Shown here piece after piece: positions 50,230 to 58,869 of a stretch of 64,000 bases of DNA. Location: NCBI RefSeq assembly GCF_000337515.1, contig NZ_AOIQ01000011.1, positions 21,618-85,617 of the forward strand, read 5' to 3'. Each line of letters opens with the position of its first letter. Positions within the stretch are counted from its first letter, which is position 1. A model generated the notes under the pieces. The model made no database searches. It saw nothing but the letters and a program-made list of their open reading frames with translations, and was not told where the DNA came from. The translations under genes were made by a program, and so were the position numbers. Source of the stretch: Halovivax asiaticus JCM 14624 (GTDB lineage: Archaea > Halobacteriota > Halobacteria > Halobacteriales > Natrialbaceae).

Positions 50230-51378
50230 ATGGCGCGCGCACCGTCACGCTCGTGTGTGTACCTGCTCGAACTCGGCGGCGAAGACGACGCGTTCGCGGC
50301 CCAGGAAGCCCGAAGCGCCGCCGTCGACGTCGAGCCACTCGCACCGGGGCTCGCGATGGCGTCCACCATCGTCCCCGAACGAATTCGCGGGCTCGCCTAC
50401 ACGCACCGGGCGAGCGAACTCGTCGGACACACCGACGCCGACCCGGCGAGCGCTCGCGCGCTGCTTGAAGCGGCACCTCTCGACCGCGAGGGAAGCGTTG
50501 CCGTCCGCGCGACGGACGTGAAGGGGACGACGGGCGTCGACACTGCCGCGGCCGAGCGGGCGCTCGGACAGGTACTGGTCGATCGTGGCTTCGATGTCGA
50601 TCTCGAGACGCCGGATCACGAGCTTCGCGTGGCGTTCTCGACGGGAGCGACGGCCGCCGATGCGGCGGGCGCGCGAGAAAACGGACCGGACGCGGCGGAC
50701 GAACTAGCTGCACAGGAGGACGACGCGGACGCGACGACTGAATCCGCATCCGTCTGCGCGCTCGGCTGGCTCGCCGCCGAGAGCGTCCGCGACTTCGGCG
50801 AGCGTCGACCGACGGATAAGCCGTTCTTCCAGCCGGGGAGCATGGATCCGCTGCTCGCACGCGCGATCTCGAACCTCGCCGGCGCGCGGCCGGGGACGAC
50901 GATCCTCGATCCGATGTGTGGCACCGGCGGCGTCCTCGTGGAAGCGGGCTTGCTCGGCGCCGACGTGATCGGGACCGACGCCCAGTCGAAGATGGTTCGG
51001 GGCGCGCGCGAGAACTTGACGCATTTCCTCGACCGCGGGGCGCCGTCACCGGTCGGCGTCGAGCGCGGCGACTGGTTTGTCGCGCGCGGCGACGGGACCC
51101 AACTCCCGCTTCCCGACGACGCTGTCGACGCCGTCGTCTTCGACGCGCCCTACGGCCGCCAATCGAAGATCGAGACCCACCGGCTCTCGGATCTGGTGTC
51201 GGGTGCGCTCTCGGAGTCGCGTCGCGTCGCCGGTCGGGCGGTCCTCGTCGCGGATCGGTCGTGGGCCGCGGAGGCGCGCGCGGCCGACTGGACGATCGAG
51301 GCGTCCTTCGAACGGCGCGTCCACCGCTCGCTGACGCGGTACGTACTGGTACTCGGCCCCGCAGACGCTCCCTCGTGA
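50230..51378 (+). CDS. trmG10: tRNA (guanine(10)-N2)-dimethyltransferase Trm-G10
   Basis: 382 residues from ATG 50230 (MARAPSRSCVYLLELGGED). The N-terminal THUMP-type RNA-binding part runs to ~residue 160. An acidic, Ala-rich insert follows, then the SAM methyltransferase domain: KPFFQPGSMDPLLARAISNLAGARPGTTILDPMCGTGGVLVEAGLLGADVIGTD (motif I) and VDAVVFDAPYGRQS (the D/N-PPY motif as DAPYG). This enzyme makes m2,2G10 in tRNA. It lies divergent to tbp and 72 nt before a small conserved gene. Confidence 0.9.
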   Translation: MARAPSRSCVYLLELGGEDDAFAAQEARSAAVDVEPLAPGLAMASTIVPERIRGLAYTHRASELVGHTDADPASARALLEAAPLDREGSVAVRATDVKGTTGVDTAAAERALGQVLVDRGFDVDLETPDHELRVAFSTGATAADAAGARENGPDAADELAAQEDDADATTESASVCALGWLAAESVRDFGERRPTDKPFFQPGSMDPLLARAISNLAGARPGTTILDPMCGTGGVLVEAGLLGADVIGTDAQSKMVRGARENLTHFLDRGAPSPVGVERGDWFVARGDGTQLPLPDDAVDAVVFDAPYGRQSKIETHRLSDLVSGALSESRRVAGRAVLVADRSWAAEARAADWTIEASFERRVHRSLTRYVLVLGPADAPS

Positions 51379-51450
51379 GAGTAACTGCCCGTTCTCGCGC
51401 ACCGGGGACCGGGTGTGGCTTTTTTGGCCTGGTTCGCCAAGAGACGGTCG

Positions 51451-51672
51451 ATGGACCCGGAAACACTGCGCGAGCGACTCCAGGAGAACGGTGAACTGAT
51501 GGTCAACGTCTCGGACTTCGACGCCCAAATCGAGTTGCACCTCCACGACACTGAGATCGAGGAAGACACCGTGACACTCGAACTCGTCGACGGCACGCTC
51601 GAGTTCGACACCGACGAGGTCATCGGGGCGTGGAAACACTACCACTCCCTCGAGGACTACGGCCTGGATTGA
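51451..51672 (+). CDS. Small conserved acidic protein
   Basis: 73 residues from ATG 51451, 27 nt after the T-rich TTTTTTGG at ~51419, so leaderless. The sequence (MDPETLRERLQENGELMVNVS, DAQIELHLHDTEIEEDTVTLELVDGTLEFDTDEVIGAWKHYHSLEDYGLD) predicts a helix and a small beta sheet. It is of the size and composition of conserved haloarchaeal hypothetical proteins. Function unknown. Confidence 0.7.
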   Translation: MDPETLRERLQENGELMVNVSDFDAQIELHLHDTEIEEDTVTLELVDGTLEFDTDEVIGAWKHYHSLEDYGLD

Positions 51673-51786
51673 CGAGGAGTCAGCGAACGCGACGAATTGC
51701 GCCTGGAGAGCGAGATTCCGAGCGGTGCCGGTCCAAGCGCCCGATTCGAGAAGACGTTCGAGATTCGAGAAAGCGTTCCAGCTACG

Positions 51787-52218
51787 TTATCGCGAGCGCG
51801 CCCGCTCGCGGAGCGTTGCTCCTTCGTCGGTTTCGACGTCGAGATCGGGGACGGAGACGGTCTCCCCCGCCTCGTCGATCGCGACGAACGTGAACGATGA
51901 GGCCGTCGTCCGCTCGGTGTCGCCCGTCTGCGGGTTCTCGCGCCAGGCCCGGAGCGCGACCTCGGCGCTCGTCTCACCGGCGTCGAAGACGTAGGCCTCG
52001 ATCAGCGCAGTGTCACCGACGTGGAGCGGGCGCTCGAAGGCGAGTTCTGTCACGCCGGCCGTGACGCAGGGCTCGCCGGCGAACCGCGTCGCCGCCATCG
52101 TCCCCACCTCGTCGAGCCACCGCATCAAATTGCCGCCGTGGAGCGTCCCCAGGCTGTTCGCGTGATGCGGTTCGACCCGAAATCGATTCCGGATGCGGGT
52201 CTCGAGAAGCGTCGGCAT
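51787..52218 (-). CDS. Hotdog-fold acyl-CoA thioesterase
   Basis: 143 residues from ATG 52218 (MPTLLETRIRNRFRVEP). The hotdog signature PHHANSLGTLHGGNLMRWLDEVGTMAATRFAG contains the catalytic Asp/Glu on the long central helix, followed by FERPLHVGDTALIEAYVFDAGETSAEVALRAWREN and SSFTFVAIDEAGETVSVPDL. Members of the YciA/BACH type hydrolyse acyl-CoAs and act as hexamers or double-hotdogs. It is monocistronic. Confidence 0.85.
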   Translation of the reverse strand: MPTLLETRIRNRFRVEPHHANSLGTLHGGNLMRWLDEVGTMAATRFAGEPCVTAGVTELAFERPLHVGDTALIEAYVFDAGETSAEVALRAWRENPQTGDTERTTASSFTFVAIDEAGETVSVPDLDVETDEGATLRERARSR

Positions 52219-52382
52219 ACCTGACACACGTCCGGTTAGGTCAATAGACTGGCGCCGAACGTGTCCACCCAGGACGATGCTGGTAGCGCACATATCCAGC
52301 GAGAGAGTGATGTCCCGTCCGCGTTCGATTGGCTCCTGTACCACCGGTCGCGGGAAAAGTCCGCAATGCACCGCTGCTGTCG

Positions 52383-53387
52383 TCAGTCTTTCCGGCCGAG
52401 TTCCGACAGCAGGTGCGAGACGTGAATCCGGTCGCTGGTCCCTTCCTGCATGCCGAACTCGATATCCGCTGCCAGGCGATGAAGCTCGGCGAGACGCTCG
52501 CCCTGATAGCGTTTGCGACCCTGTTGGAGGATCGCGTCGAGTACCTCCTGGCCGTCCAGGCCTTCGTCGACGAGGAGGTCGTCGAGCGTCTTCCGGGCGT
52601 CCGTGAACGCACCGGCCTCAGCGTCGTCTAACATCCCGTCGATCTCGTCGTCGAGTCCGACCTCACCGAGGATCTCGTAGGCCGCGCTCATCGTGATCTC
52701 GTCGGCGTCGACGGCGGTCGTCTGGGCCGCGAGGATCGCCTCGCGGAGGTTCCCGCCGGCGTAGCCGGCGACGAACTCCAGTCCGTCGGCGTCGTACTCG
52801 ACGCCCTCGGCCTCGACGATCGGTTCGAGCACCGAGACGATCTCCTCGCTCGTGGGCGCCCGCATCGTCACGGGGAAACACCGCGAGCGGATCGGCGGGA
52901 TCAGCTTCGTCGGCTGGCGCGTCGTGACGATGAAGCGCGTCGTCCGGTGGTGTTGCTCCATGATCCGGCGCAGCGCCTGCTGGAAGTCCTCGCGGACGGC
53001 CTCGGCGTTGTCGAGCAAGAGCGTCTTGTGGTCGCCGGCGACGGGCGCGTAGCTCGCCGACTCCTTCAAGACGTGGTTGATCATGTCCCGTTTGGACATG
53101 TCCGAGCGGCCGACGAGGAAGCCCTCGAAGCGGGGATCGTTTTTGATCTCCGTCTTCGTCCGGCCGAAGAAGTCGGCGACGTTGATCTCGATCAGGTCCG
53201 AATCCGGGTTGGCGTGCGTTTCGCGGGCCAGCGCCCGGGCGGCAGCGGTCTTGCCGCTTCCCGGCGGCCCCTGCAGAATCAGGTTCAGGGGCTCCTCGAC
53301 GGTCTGGCCCAGCGTTTCGCGAGCGTCGTCCTGCGGGAGCTCCGCGAGCGTGGGGGCGTACGCCTCGGTCCACAGCGGCGCGTCCAT
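52383..53387 (-). CDS. rfcC: Replication factor C small-subunit paralog (AAA+ clamp loader), altered Walker B
   Basis: 334 residues. It begins WTEAYAPTLAELPQDDARETLGQTVEEPLNLILQGPPGSGKTAAARALA, with an intact Walker A (GPPGSGKT). The Walker B, usually LLLDEAD in RFC small subunits, reads LLLDNAEAV, so the catalytic Glu is replaced by Asn. Arginine-finger motif PPIRSRCFP is intact, and the C-terminal collar helices follow (~210-334). Haloarchaea carry two RFC small subunits; this is probably the second, perhaps a structural one in the pentamer. Symbol by analogy, so uncertain. Confidence 0.8.
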   Translation of the reverse strand: MDAPLWTEAYAPTLAELPQDDARETLGQTVEEPLNLILQGPPGSGKTAAARALARETHANPDSDLIEINVADFFGRTKTEIKNDPRFEGFLVGRSDMSKRDMINHVLKESASYAPVAGDHKTLLLDNAEAVREDFQQALRRIMEQHHRTTRFIVTTRQPTKLIPPIRSRCFPVTMRAPTSEEIVSVLEPIVEAEGVEYDADGLEFVAGYAGGNLREAILAAQTTAVDADEITMSAAYEILGEVGLDDEIDGMLDDAEAGAFTDARKTLDDLLVDEGLDGQEVLDAILQQGRKRYQGERLAELHRLAADIEFGMQEGTSDRIHVSHLLSELGRKD

Positions 53388-53486
53388 CGATGCGGGCTAG
53401 GGGAAGCCATCGTAAGAATCGGTCGGTTGGCATCGCGTTCGGACCGCGATCGAGTGCCACCTCGACGGTGAGCCAGGTCGACGAAC

Positions 53487-54572
53487 TCAGTCCGTCTCGG
53501 CCTCCGGGACCTGTACCGTTGCCCGCACCGGATTGTCGTCGAGTTCGTACGGGGCCGGCTCCGCGCCCGCGGCGGGGTCGTCGCGGTAGACGATCGCCGT
53601 CAGGTTCGACCCGGGTGTGACGTTGCCGACGTCGAGCTCGACGCCCGCGTGGACGCCTGGCGAGAGACGGTCGCTAGTCGCCAGCCGCGTGCCGTTGTCG
53701 TCCTCGACGGCGACGTAGCCACCTTCGGGGACGCCGGCCTCGACGACCAGTTCCGACGTCGAGACGTTCTCGACGGTGACGTGGGCCGGTCCGTCGTACT
53801 CGACGTCGATTTCGTCTAGCGTCCCGTTTCGTTCGGTGTAGACGCCGTAGGTGTGCGTTCCATTGCCGATGTCGGCCAGATCGACCTCGTAGGTGACCTC
53901 GCGCGTCTCGTCCGCAGCGAGCGAGAACACCTTCCGCTCGTAGAGATCGCCGTCGACCCGGAACTCGGCGTGCTGGCGGAGTTCGTTCGCCGTCGGATTA
54001 CGGATCTCCGCGACGAACTCGACCGGTTCGCTGGTTCGGCCCTCCGACGGCCCCGACAGTGACGTGACGACGAACGAGTTTTCGACGTCTTCGGGGCGCT
54101 CGACGGCCGTCACCGACGCCGTCTCGGAGACGGGATAGCCGTCGACGACGTAGGGGCGGTCACTCTCACCGTCCTCGTCTCGCGGATCGAAGTCCCTGTC
54201 GTCGCTACTGTCTATGTGCGCGGTTGCCGTCAGGCTCCCATAGAGAGAGCCGTCTGCCTCCGCAGTCGCCTCGACGGTGACGTTGTCGTGACTCCCCTCC
54301 GAGAGGTGCTCCGACACGCCCACGACGCTTCCCGATTCGTCGGTCACGACGACGAACCCACCCTCGGAGAGTGAAACGGACGAGACGACGACCGACTGGC
54401 CGTCGGATTCTTGCGAGTCGAACGTGAGCGAGGCTTCGGGCTCCTGGGCGACCTCGGCGCCGAAGAGTTCGGGCGCCTGTCCGACCACCAGCCCGGCCCC
54501 AACCACGATACCGATGGCGATCAACACGGCGACAACCAGTTTGAGACGACCGAGCGAGGTGGACGGAGACAT
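53487..54572 (-). CDS. Surface-anchored protein with two DUF7282-type repeats
   Basis: 361 residues. A hydrophobic N-terminal anchor (LVVAVLIAIGIVVGAGLVV) is followed by the acidic region. Two related units are seen: SLTFDSQESDGQSVVVSSVSLSEGGFVVVTDESGSVVGVSEHLSEGSHDNVTV near residues 48-100 and ENVSTSELVVEAGVPEGGYVAVEDDNGTRLATSDRLSPGVHAGVELDV near 270-320. Between them is a CARDB-like module (PVEFVAEIRNPTANELRQHAEFRVDG ... ETREVTYEVDLADIG). It probably acts outside the cell. The DUF number is from memory. Confidence 0.7.
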   Translation of the reverse strand: MSPSTSLGRLKLVVAVLIAIGIVVGAGLVVGQAPELFGAEVAQEPEASLTFDSQESDGQSVVVSSVSLSEGGFVVVTDESGSVVGVSEHLSEGSHDNVTVEATAEADGSLYGSLTATAHIDSSDDRDFDPRDEDGESDRPYVVDGYPVSETASVTAVERPEDVENSFVVTSLSGPSEGRTSEPVEFVAEIRNPTANELRQHAEFRVDGDLYERKVFSLAADETREVTYEVDLADIGNGTHTYGVYTERNGTLDEIDVEYDGPAHVTVENVSTSELVVEAGVPEGGYVAVEDDNGTRLATSDRLSPGVHAGVELDVGNVTPGSNLTAIVYRDDPAAGAEPAPYELDDNPVRATVQVPEAETD

Positions 54573-54741
54573 GTAGTGGTGTCGTACGAATTCCTACGTG
54601 CTGGACGTACTTTACTCATGCTTCGTCCCGAATTTCGATAGCTGTTTCCATCGTGGACGAATGGGGCGAAATCGACGGGCTGTGTCAAACGACGGGGCGG
54701 TTTCGAAGGGGGTTTAGGCGCCTGCATCCGACCACGTACTG

Positions 54742-55677
54742 ATGTCGTTACGCGTGACGTTCCTCGGGACCAGCGGGGCGATACCGACGGTCGCCCGCAA
54801 TCCGAGTTCGATCTTCGTCGCCCGGGAGGGAGACTCGTTGCTCTTCGACGCCGGCGAGGGAACCCAGCGCCAGCTCATGCGCTACGGGACCGGCTTCGAC
54901 ATCTCCGAGCTGTTCGTCACGCACGCACACGGCGATCACGTCCTCGGGATCCCGGGCCTCTTGCAGACGATGGACTTCAACGACCGCGAGCGGAAACTCC
55001 GGATTCACGCGCCGCGCGGAACGCGCCGCCAGGTACGCGAACTGGCGTTTTCACTCGATGCACACATCTCGTTTCCCGTCGAAATTACGGACGTCGACGA
55101 CGGCGACGTCGTTTACCACGGCGACGAGTACGAAGTCCGTGCCTTCCGGACGGATCACGATACCCGGTCGGTCGGCTACGCGCTGGTCGAAGACGAGCGC
55201 AAGGGCCGGTTCGACCGCGAGCGCGCGGAGGAACTCGGCGTGCCAGTCGGCCCGAAGTTCTCGCAGCTCCACGAGGGGAACTCGATCGAACTCGACGACG
55301 GGACCGTGGTCAGACCGGAACAGGTCGTCGGCGAGCCGCGACCAGGGCGCAGTCTCGTCTACACCGGGGACACCCGCCCCACGGCGCGGACGGTCGAGAT
55401 TGCCGACGAGCCGGACCTGCTGATCCACGACGCGACGTTCGCCGACGACCGCGCCGAGCGGGCCGCCGACACCGCCCACTCGACGGCCCGGCAAGCCGCC
55501 GAAATCGCCAACCGGACCGGCGCCAAGCAGCTGGCACTGGTTCACCTCTCCTCGCGCTACGCCGGCGATCCCGCAGCCCACCTCGCGGAGGCCCGCGAGA
55601 CGTTCTCGGGCGACGCCGACGACGTCTCCCTGCCCGACGACGGGGCCGAGATCGAGATTCCGTACCCGGACGCCTGA
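54742..55677 (+). CDS. rnz: Ribonuclease Z
   Basis: 311 residues. Metallo-beta-lactamase fold: start VTFLGTSGAIPTVARNPSSIF, metal motif FVTHAHGDHVLGIPGLLQTM, histidine sites FRTDHDTRSVGYALVEDERKG, YTGDTRPTARTVEIA, LIHDATFADDRAERA, and HSTARQAAEIANRTGAKQLALVHLSSRY. It removes the 3' trailer from tRNA precursors. ATG 54742 is 27 nt after GGGTTTAGG, so the message is leaderless. It precedes the DUF460 gene on the same strand by 88 nt. Confidence 0.96.
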   Translation: MSLRVTFLGTSGAIPTVARNPSSIFVAREGDSLLFDAGEGTQRQLMRYGTGFDISELFVTHAHGDHVLGIPGLLQTMDFNDRERKLRIHAPRGTRRQVRELAFSLDAHISFPVEITDVDDGDVVYHGDEYEVRAFRTDHDTRSVGYALVEDERKGRFDRERAEELGVPVGPKFSQLHEGNSIELDDGTVVRPEQVVGEPRPGRSLVYTGDTRPTARTVEIADEPDLLIHDATFADDRAERAADTAHSTARQAAEIANRTGAKQLALVHLSSRYAGDPAAHLAEARETFSGDADDVSLPDDGAEIEIPYPDA

Positions 55678-55765
55678 ATCGGCCGCTGGCCGCGGCCCGT
55701 CAACCACTCGCGCCGTTCTCCCCGCCCGCGTCGGATTTATACGCGGTCCGACCCTATCGTCTGGC

Positions 55766-57739
55766 GTGCACACGCGAACGAGTGCGCTCGATTCGGTCGT
55801 CTTCGGCGTCGACGTCCACCAGGGAGACGTCCGCGGAGACGCCTCCTACGCGCTCGTGGTGTTGACCGACGACGGCGTCGAGCGAGACGTGGTCTCACAC
55901 CGGAAGCTGCGGCGACTCATCGCCGATCGGGAACCGGCGATCGTCGCCACGGACAACATGTACGAACTCGCCGCGGACAAGGACGCCCTCATCCATTTTC
56001 TGGGCTCGCTCCCGGCGAAAACCAGGCTCGTCCAGGTGACCGGCGACGAGCGCCCGGAGCCCCTCTCCCGGGTCGCCAACCGTCACGGGATCCCGTACGG
56101 GTCCGATCCGATGCAGGAAGCCGAGGCCGCGGCGAGGCTCGCCGCGCACAACGTCGGCCAGGAGGTCTCCGCCTTTACGGACACGAGCGAGGTGAAGGTC
56201 TCGCGGGGTCGCTCGACCGGCAGCGGCGGCTGGAGCGAGGACCGCTATACGCGACGGATTCACGGCTCCGTCAAGAAGCGTGCTCGCGAGGTCGAATCCG
56301 AACTCGACGAGGCGAACATCGACTACGAGCGCGAGGTCCGCGAGGCCTACGGCGGCTTCGCCAACGCCATCTTCACCGTCCAGGCTCGGCCCGAGGACAT
56401 TCCGGTCTCGGCGGCGCGCTCGGGCGACGTTCGCGTCGAGATCGAGCGCGAGCGCCGCGACGGCATCGAGTTTCGCCCGCTCGCCAAGCGACTCGAATAC
56501 GTCGTCGTCGGGATCGATCCGGGCACGACGACCGCGGTCGCCGTCGTCTCCCTCGACGGGCAGGTCCACGACGTCTGGAGTTCACGAACGAGCGACACCG
56601 CCGACGTGATCGAGTGGATCGTCGAACGCGGGCGACCGGTCGTCGTCGCCGCGGACGTGACGCCGATCCCCGAGACGGTCGAGTCGTTCCGGCGGAGCTT
56701 CGACGCCGCCGCCTGGACGCCCGAGCGCGACATGGCGATCGACGAGAAACAGCACCGCACCCGCGAGCATCCCTACGACAACGATCACCAGCGCGACGCC
56801 CTCGCGGCCGCCCTCTTTGCCGCCGACGCCCACGAAGACCAGTTCGAGCGGATCGCCGCCAAGGTGCCGCCGGGCGTCGATCGCGGTGTCGTCATCGACC
56901 GCGTCGTCGCCGGCGAGGAGTCCGTCGAGGCGGTTCTGGCGGACCTTCAGGACGACGCCGAACCCGAGGAAGCCGAGGAGACTCACGAACCGCGAGAACT
57001 CACGCCCGAGGAAAAACGGATCCGCCAGCTCGAAAACCAGGTCGAGCGCCTCCAGGACCACGTCGCGGAGCTCGAAGGACAGGTAGCCGAGCGCGACGGG
57101 CAGATCGAATCGCTTGAGGACGACCTCGAAACGGCGCGGAGCGAGGCGCGCAGAGAGGTCCGAACCGATCGGGAGGTCACCCGGCTGAAGCGCCGGGCCG
57201 ACCAGCTCGAACGCGAGCGCGACGAGGCCCGCGAGGAGGCCGCGGCGCTCGAAGACAAGGTCGACCGGATGAAGGCCCTCTGGAAGCTCGATCACTCGAA
57301 CTTCGCCGACGTCTCCGCGAAGAAGGCCGGCCTCGTCCCCGTCAAGGTGATCGAGAAGTTCACCCGGGACGCGATCCGCGAGGCCGACGACGCCTACGGG
57401 CTGGCCCCCGACGACGTCGTCTTCCTCCGAGACGCGAGCGGCGCCGGTCGATCCACGGCGACCGCACTGGCCGAGTACGACCCCCGCGTCGTCTTGCGAG
57501 CCAAGGGCGGCCTCTCCGATGTCGCCGATCGCATCCTCTTCGACGCCGAGATTCCGGTCGCCCCCGCGGACGACGTCGCCATGCAGGAAGTCGACGAACT
57601 CGCCGTCGCCCGCGAAGACGACGTCGAAGCGGCCATCGAGGACTGGCGTGCCAGAGCGAGTGAACGCAAACGCGAACGCAAGGCGTCGATGGTCGACCGC
57701 GTCATCAGCGAACACCGGGCGGGCGACAACGAGGCGTGA
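55766..57739 (+). CDS. DUF460 (RNase H-like, coiled-coil) protein
   Basis: 657 residues, GTG start at 55766, 27 nt after GATTTATAC. Two RNase H-like modules are visible: FGVDVHQGDVRGDASYALVVLTDDG at the start, and YVVVGIDPGTTTAVAVVSLDGQVHD near residue 245 (the GIDPGTT motif of RuvC/YqgF-type resolvase folds), with YDNDHQRDALAAALFAA. A long coiled coil (~residues 400-500, from LTPEEKRIRQLENQVERLQDHV) links to a C-terminal domain ending SERKRERKASMVDRVISEHR. DUF460 is common in archaea and its function is not established; a nucleic-acid transaction is likely. Confidence 0.9.
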   Translation: MHTRTSALDSVVFGVDVHQGDVRGDASYALVVLTDDGVERDVVSHRKLRRLIADREPAIVATDNMYELAADKDALIHFLGSLPAKTRLVQVTGDERPEPLSRVANRHGIPYGSDPMQEAEAAARLAAHNVGQEVSAFTDTSEVKVSRGRSTGSGGWSEDRYTRRIHGSVKKRAREVESELDEANIDYEREVREAYGGFANAIFTVQARPEDIPVSAARSGDVRVEIERERRDGIEFRPLAKRLEYVVVGIDPGTTTAVAVVSLDGQVHDVWSSRTSDTADVIEWIVERGRPVVVAADVTPIPETVESFRRSFDAAAWTPERDMAIDEKQHRTREHPYDNDHQRDALAAALFAADAHEDQFERIAAKVPPGVDRGVVIDRVVAGEESVEAVLADLQDDAEPEEAEETHEPRELTPEEKRIRQLENQVERLQDHVAELEGQVAERDGQIESLEDDLETARSEARREVRTDREVTRLKRRADQLERERDEAREEAAALEDKVDRMKALWKLDHSNFADVSAKKAGLVPVKVIEKFTRDAIREADDAYGLAPDDVVFLRDASGAGRSTATALAEYDPRVVLRAKGGLSDVADRILFDAEIPVAPADDVAMQEVDELAVAREDDVEAAIEDWRARASERKRERKASMVDRVISEHRAGDNEA

Positions 57740-57873
57740 ATCGTCTCGGAGTCGGTACTATCGCGGCGTGATGGAGCCGACTCCGGCGACGGTGTGACGG
57801 AGCCGGGCCGATCGGAACTGGATGGCGAGGGGGCCGGACCGATCGGGACTCGACAGAAAGACGTCTGGGCCGA

Positions 57874-58053
57874 TCAGAACATGCCGAACGATCGCATCAC
57901 GGACGTGATCAGGCCCTTGGCCACGAGCGCGATACCGGCCAGGACGAGCGCGATTCCGCCCGCGATGACGGGATCTGCCACGGCGATGACGCCAATACCG
58001 GCGAGTAGCAGGACGATCCCGGCGAGTCCGCTCATTCCGAGCTTATCGATCAT
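57874..58053 (-). CDS. Small two-helix membrane protein (DUF7470-like)
   Basis: 59 residues from ATG 58053: [21 protein letters not shown], then [21 protein letters not shown] in a second helix and a short MRSFGMF end. It resembles widespread haloarchaeal two-helix proteins; the DUF number is from memory. No other motif and no clear operon partner. Confidence 0.7.
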   Translation of the reverse strand: MIDKLGMSGLAGIVLLLAGIGVIAVADPVIAGGIALVLAGIALVAKGLITSVMRSFGMF

Positions 58054-58187
58054 ACGCCGAGTGGCCGGGCCTGACGAATAAAGACGCTGATTCGATTCCG
58101 ATCGGCAACGGCCTGGGCACAGAGGGGCGTCCACTATGCTCGGAGCAACCGTTAACAGTTAAACGCCTCCGACCCGAACCGGCGCCC

Positions 58188-58475
58188 ATGAGTGACGAGG
58201 AGGGCGGTCGGAAGAACCTCCGAATGCCTGACGACGACGAGGTGTTCGCGACCGTCACGGACATGCTGGGGGCGAACCGGGTCAAAGTGCGCTGTGCCGA
58301 CGGAACGGAACGAACGGCCCGCATTCCGGGCAAGATGCAAAAGCGCATCTGGATCCGCGAGGACGACGTCGTCCTCGTCTCCCCGTGGGACTGGCAGGAC
58401 GAGAAGGCCGACATCACCTGGCGCTACGAGAAGGCCGACGCCGATCAACTCCGGCGCGAAGGTCACATTCAGTAA
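58188..58475 (+). CDS. eif1A: Translation initiation factor aIF-1A
   Basis: 95 residues. OB-fold pattern: [76 protein letters not shown]. It binds the A-site of the 30S subunit during initiation. The start follows an AT-rich CAGTTAAAC at the leaderless distance. A T-run (ACTTTTTC, 58482-58488) directly after the stop is a plausible terminator, and a cluster of palindromes follows. Confidence 0.96.
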   Translation: MSDEEGGRKNLRMPDDDEVFATVTDMLGANRVKVRCADGTERTARIPGKMQKRIWIREDDVVLVSPWDWQDEKADITWRYEKADADQLRREGHIQ

Positions 58476-58480
58476 CCCGA

Positions 58481-58488
58481 ACTTTTTC
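58481..58488 (+). terminator. T-run after aIF-1A gene
   Basis: ACTTTTTC follows the stop codon by six bases and is the only T-run there, fitting archaeal transcription termination at oligo-T. Confidence 0.5.
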
Positions 58489-58494
58489 TCTGTT

Positions 58495-58678
58495 GGCGCG
58501 GCTGCGCCGCGCCCTCGGAAAAATCTTCAAAAGAGCCGGAGGCTCTTTTGGACGGGGCGATTCCAAAGGAATCGCTTGCAGTCGGCGCGGAGCGCCGACG
58601 ACCTCGCGGAAGCGAAGCTTCCGCTTAGCTTCGATGAAAAGCACTCCTCCCTCCGTTACAGCCGCGCACAGCGCGGCT
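58495..58678. repeat. Cluster of six triloop palindromes
   Basis: Six perfect inverted repeats, each with a three-base loop, lie in 184 bp: GGCGCGGC/TGC (58495-58513), CAAAAGAGCC/GGA (58528-58550), GCGATTCC/AAA (58557-58575), GTCGGCGC/GGA (58581-58599), GCGGAAGC/GAA (58606-58624) and AGCCGCGC/ACA (58660-58678). Five have 8-bp stems and one has 10. Sequences differ, but the geometry is constant. The region also reads open on the plus strand, though nothing supports a protein. Confidence 0.85.
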
Positions 58679-58869
58679 TCCACATCGGTCGTCGGCCCGC
58701 TCGCTCACTCCGTTCGCTCGCGGTGAGCGGTACAGGGCAGGTCAGTCGGACGCACCCGAATCCGCCGTCCCCAGTAATCGTCGCTAGTTACCCGGATTCC
58801 CCGCACTGGCGTCGAAGCGGCCTCTCACACCATTTATGACAGAAAATCAGCACAGCATATATGTAGGTC
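58679..58869. other. Intergenic region before nhaC
   Basis: A further hairpin GCTCAC/GTGAGC lies at ~58700-58735. AT-rich elements ATTTATG (~58832) and CATATATG (~58855) are the candidate TATA boxes of the antiporter gene. No gene is seen. Confidence 0.4.

Noticed and set aside
58192..58839. An open frame running from aIF-1A through the palindrome cluster
   Set aside because: Out of frame with aIF-1A and made of Arg/Ser-rich words produced by the inverted repeats; no start signal of its own.
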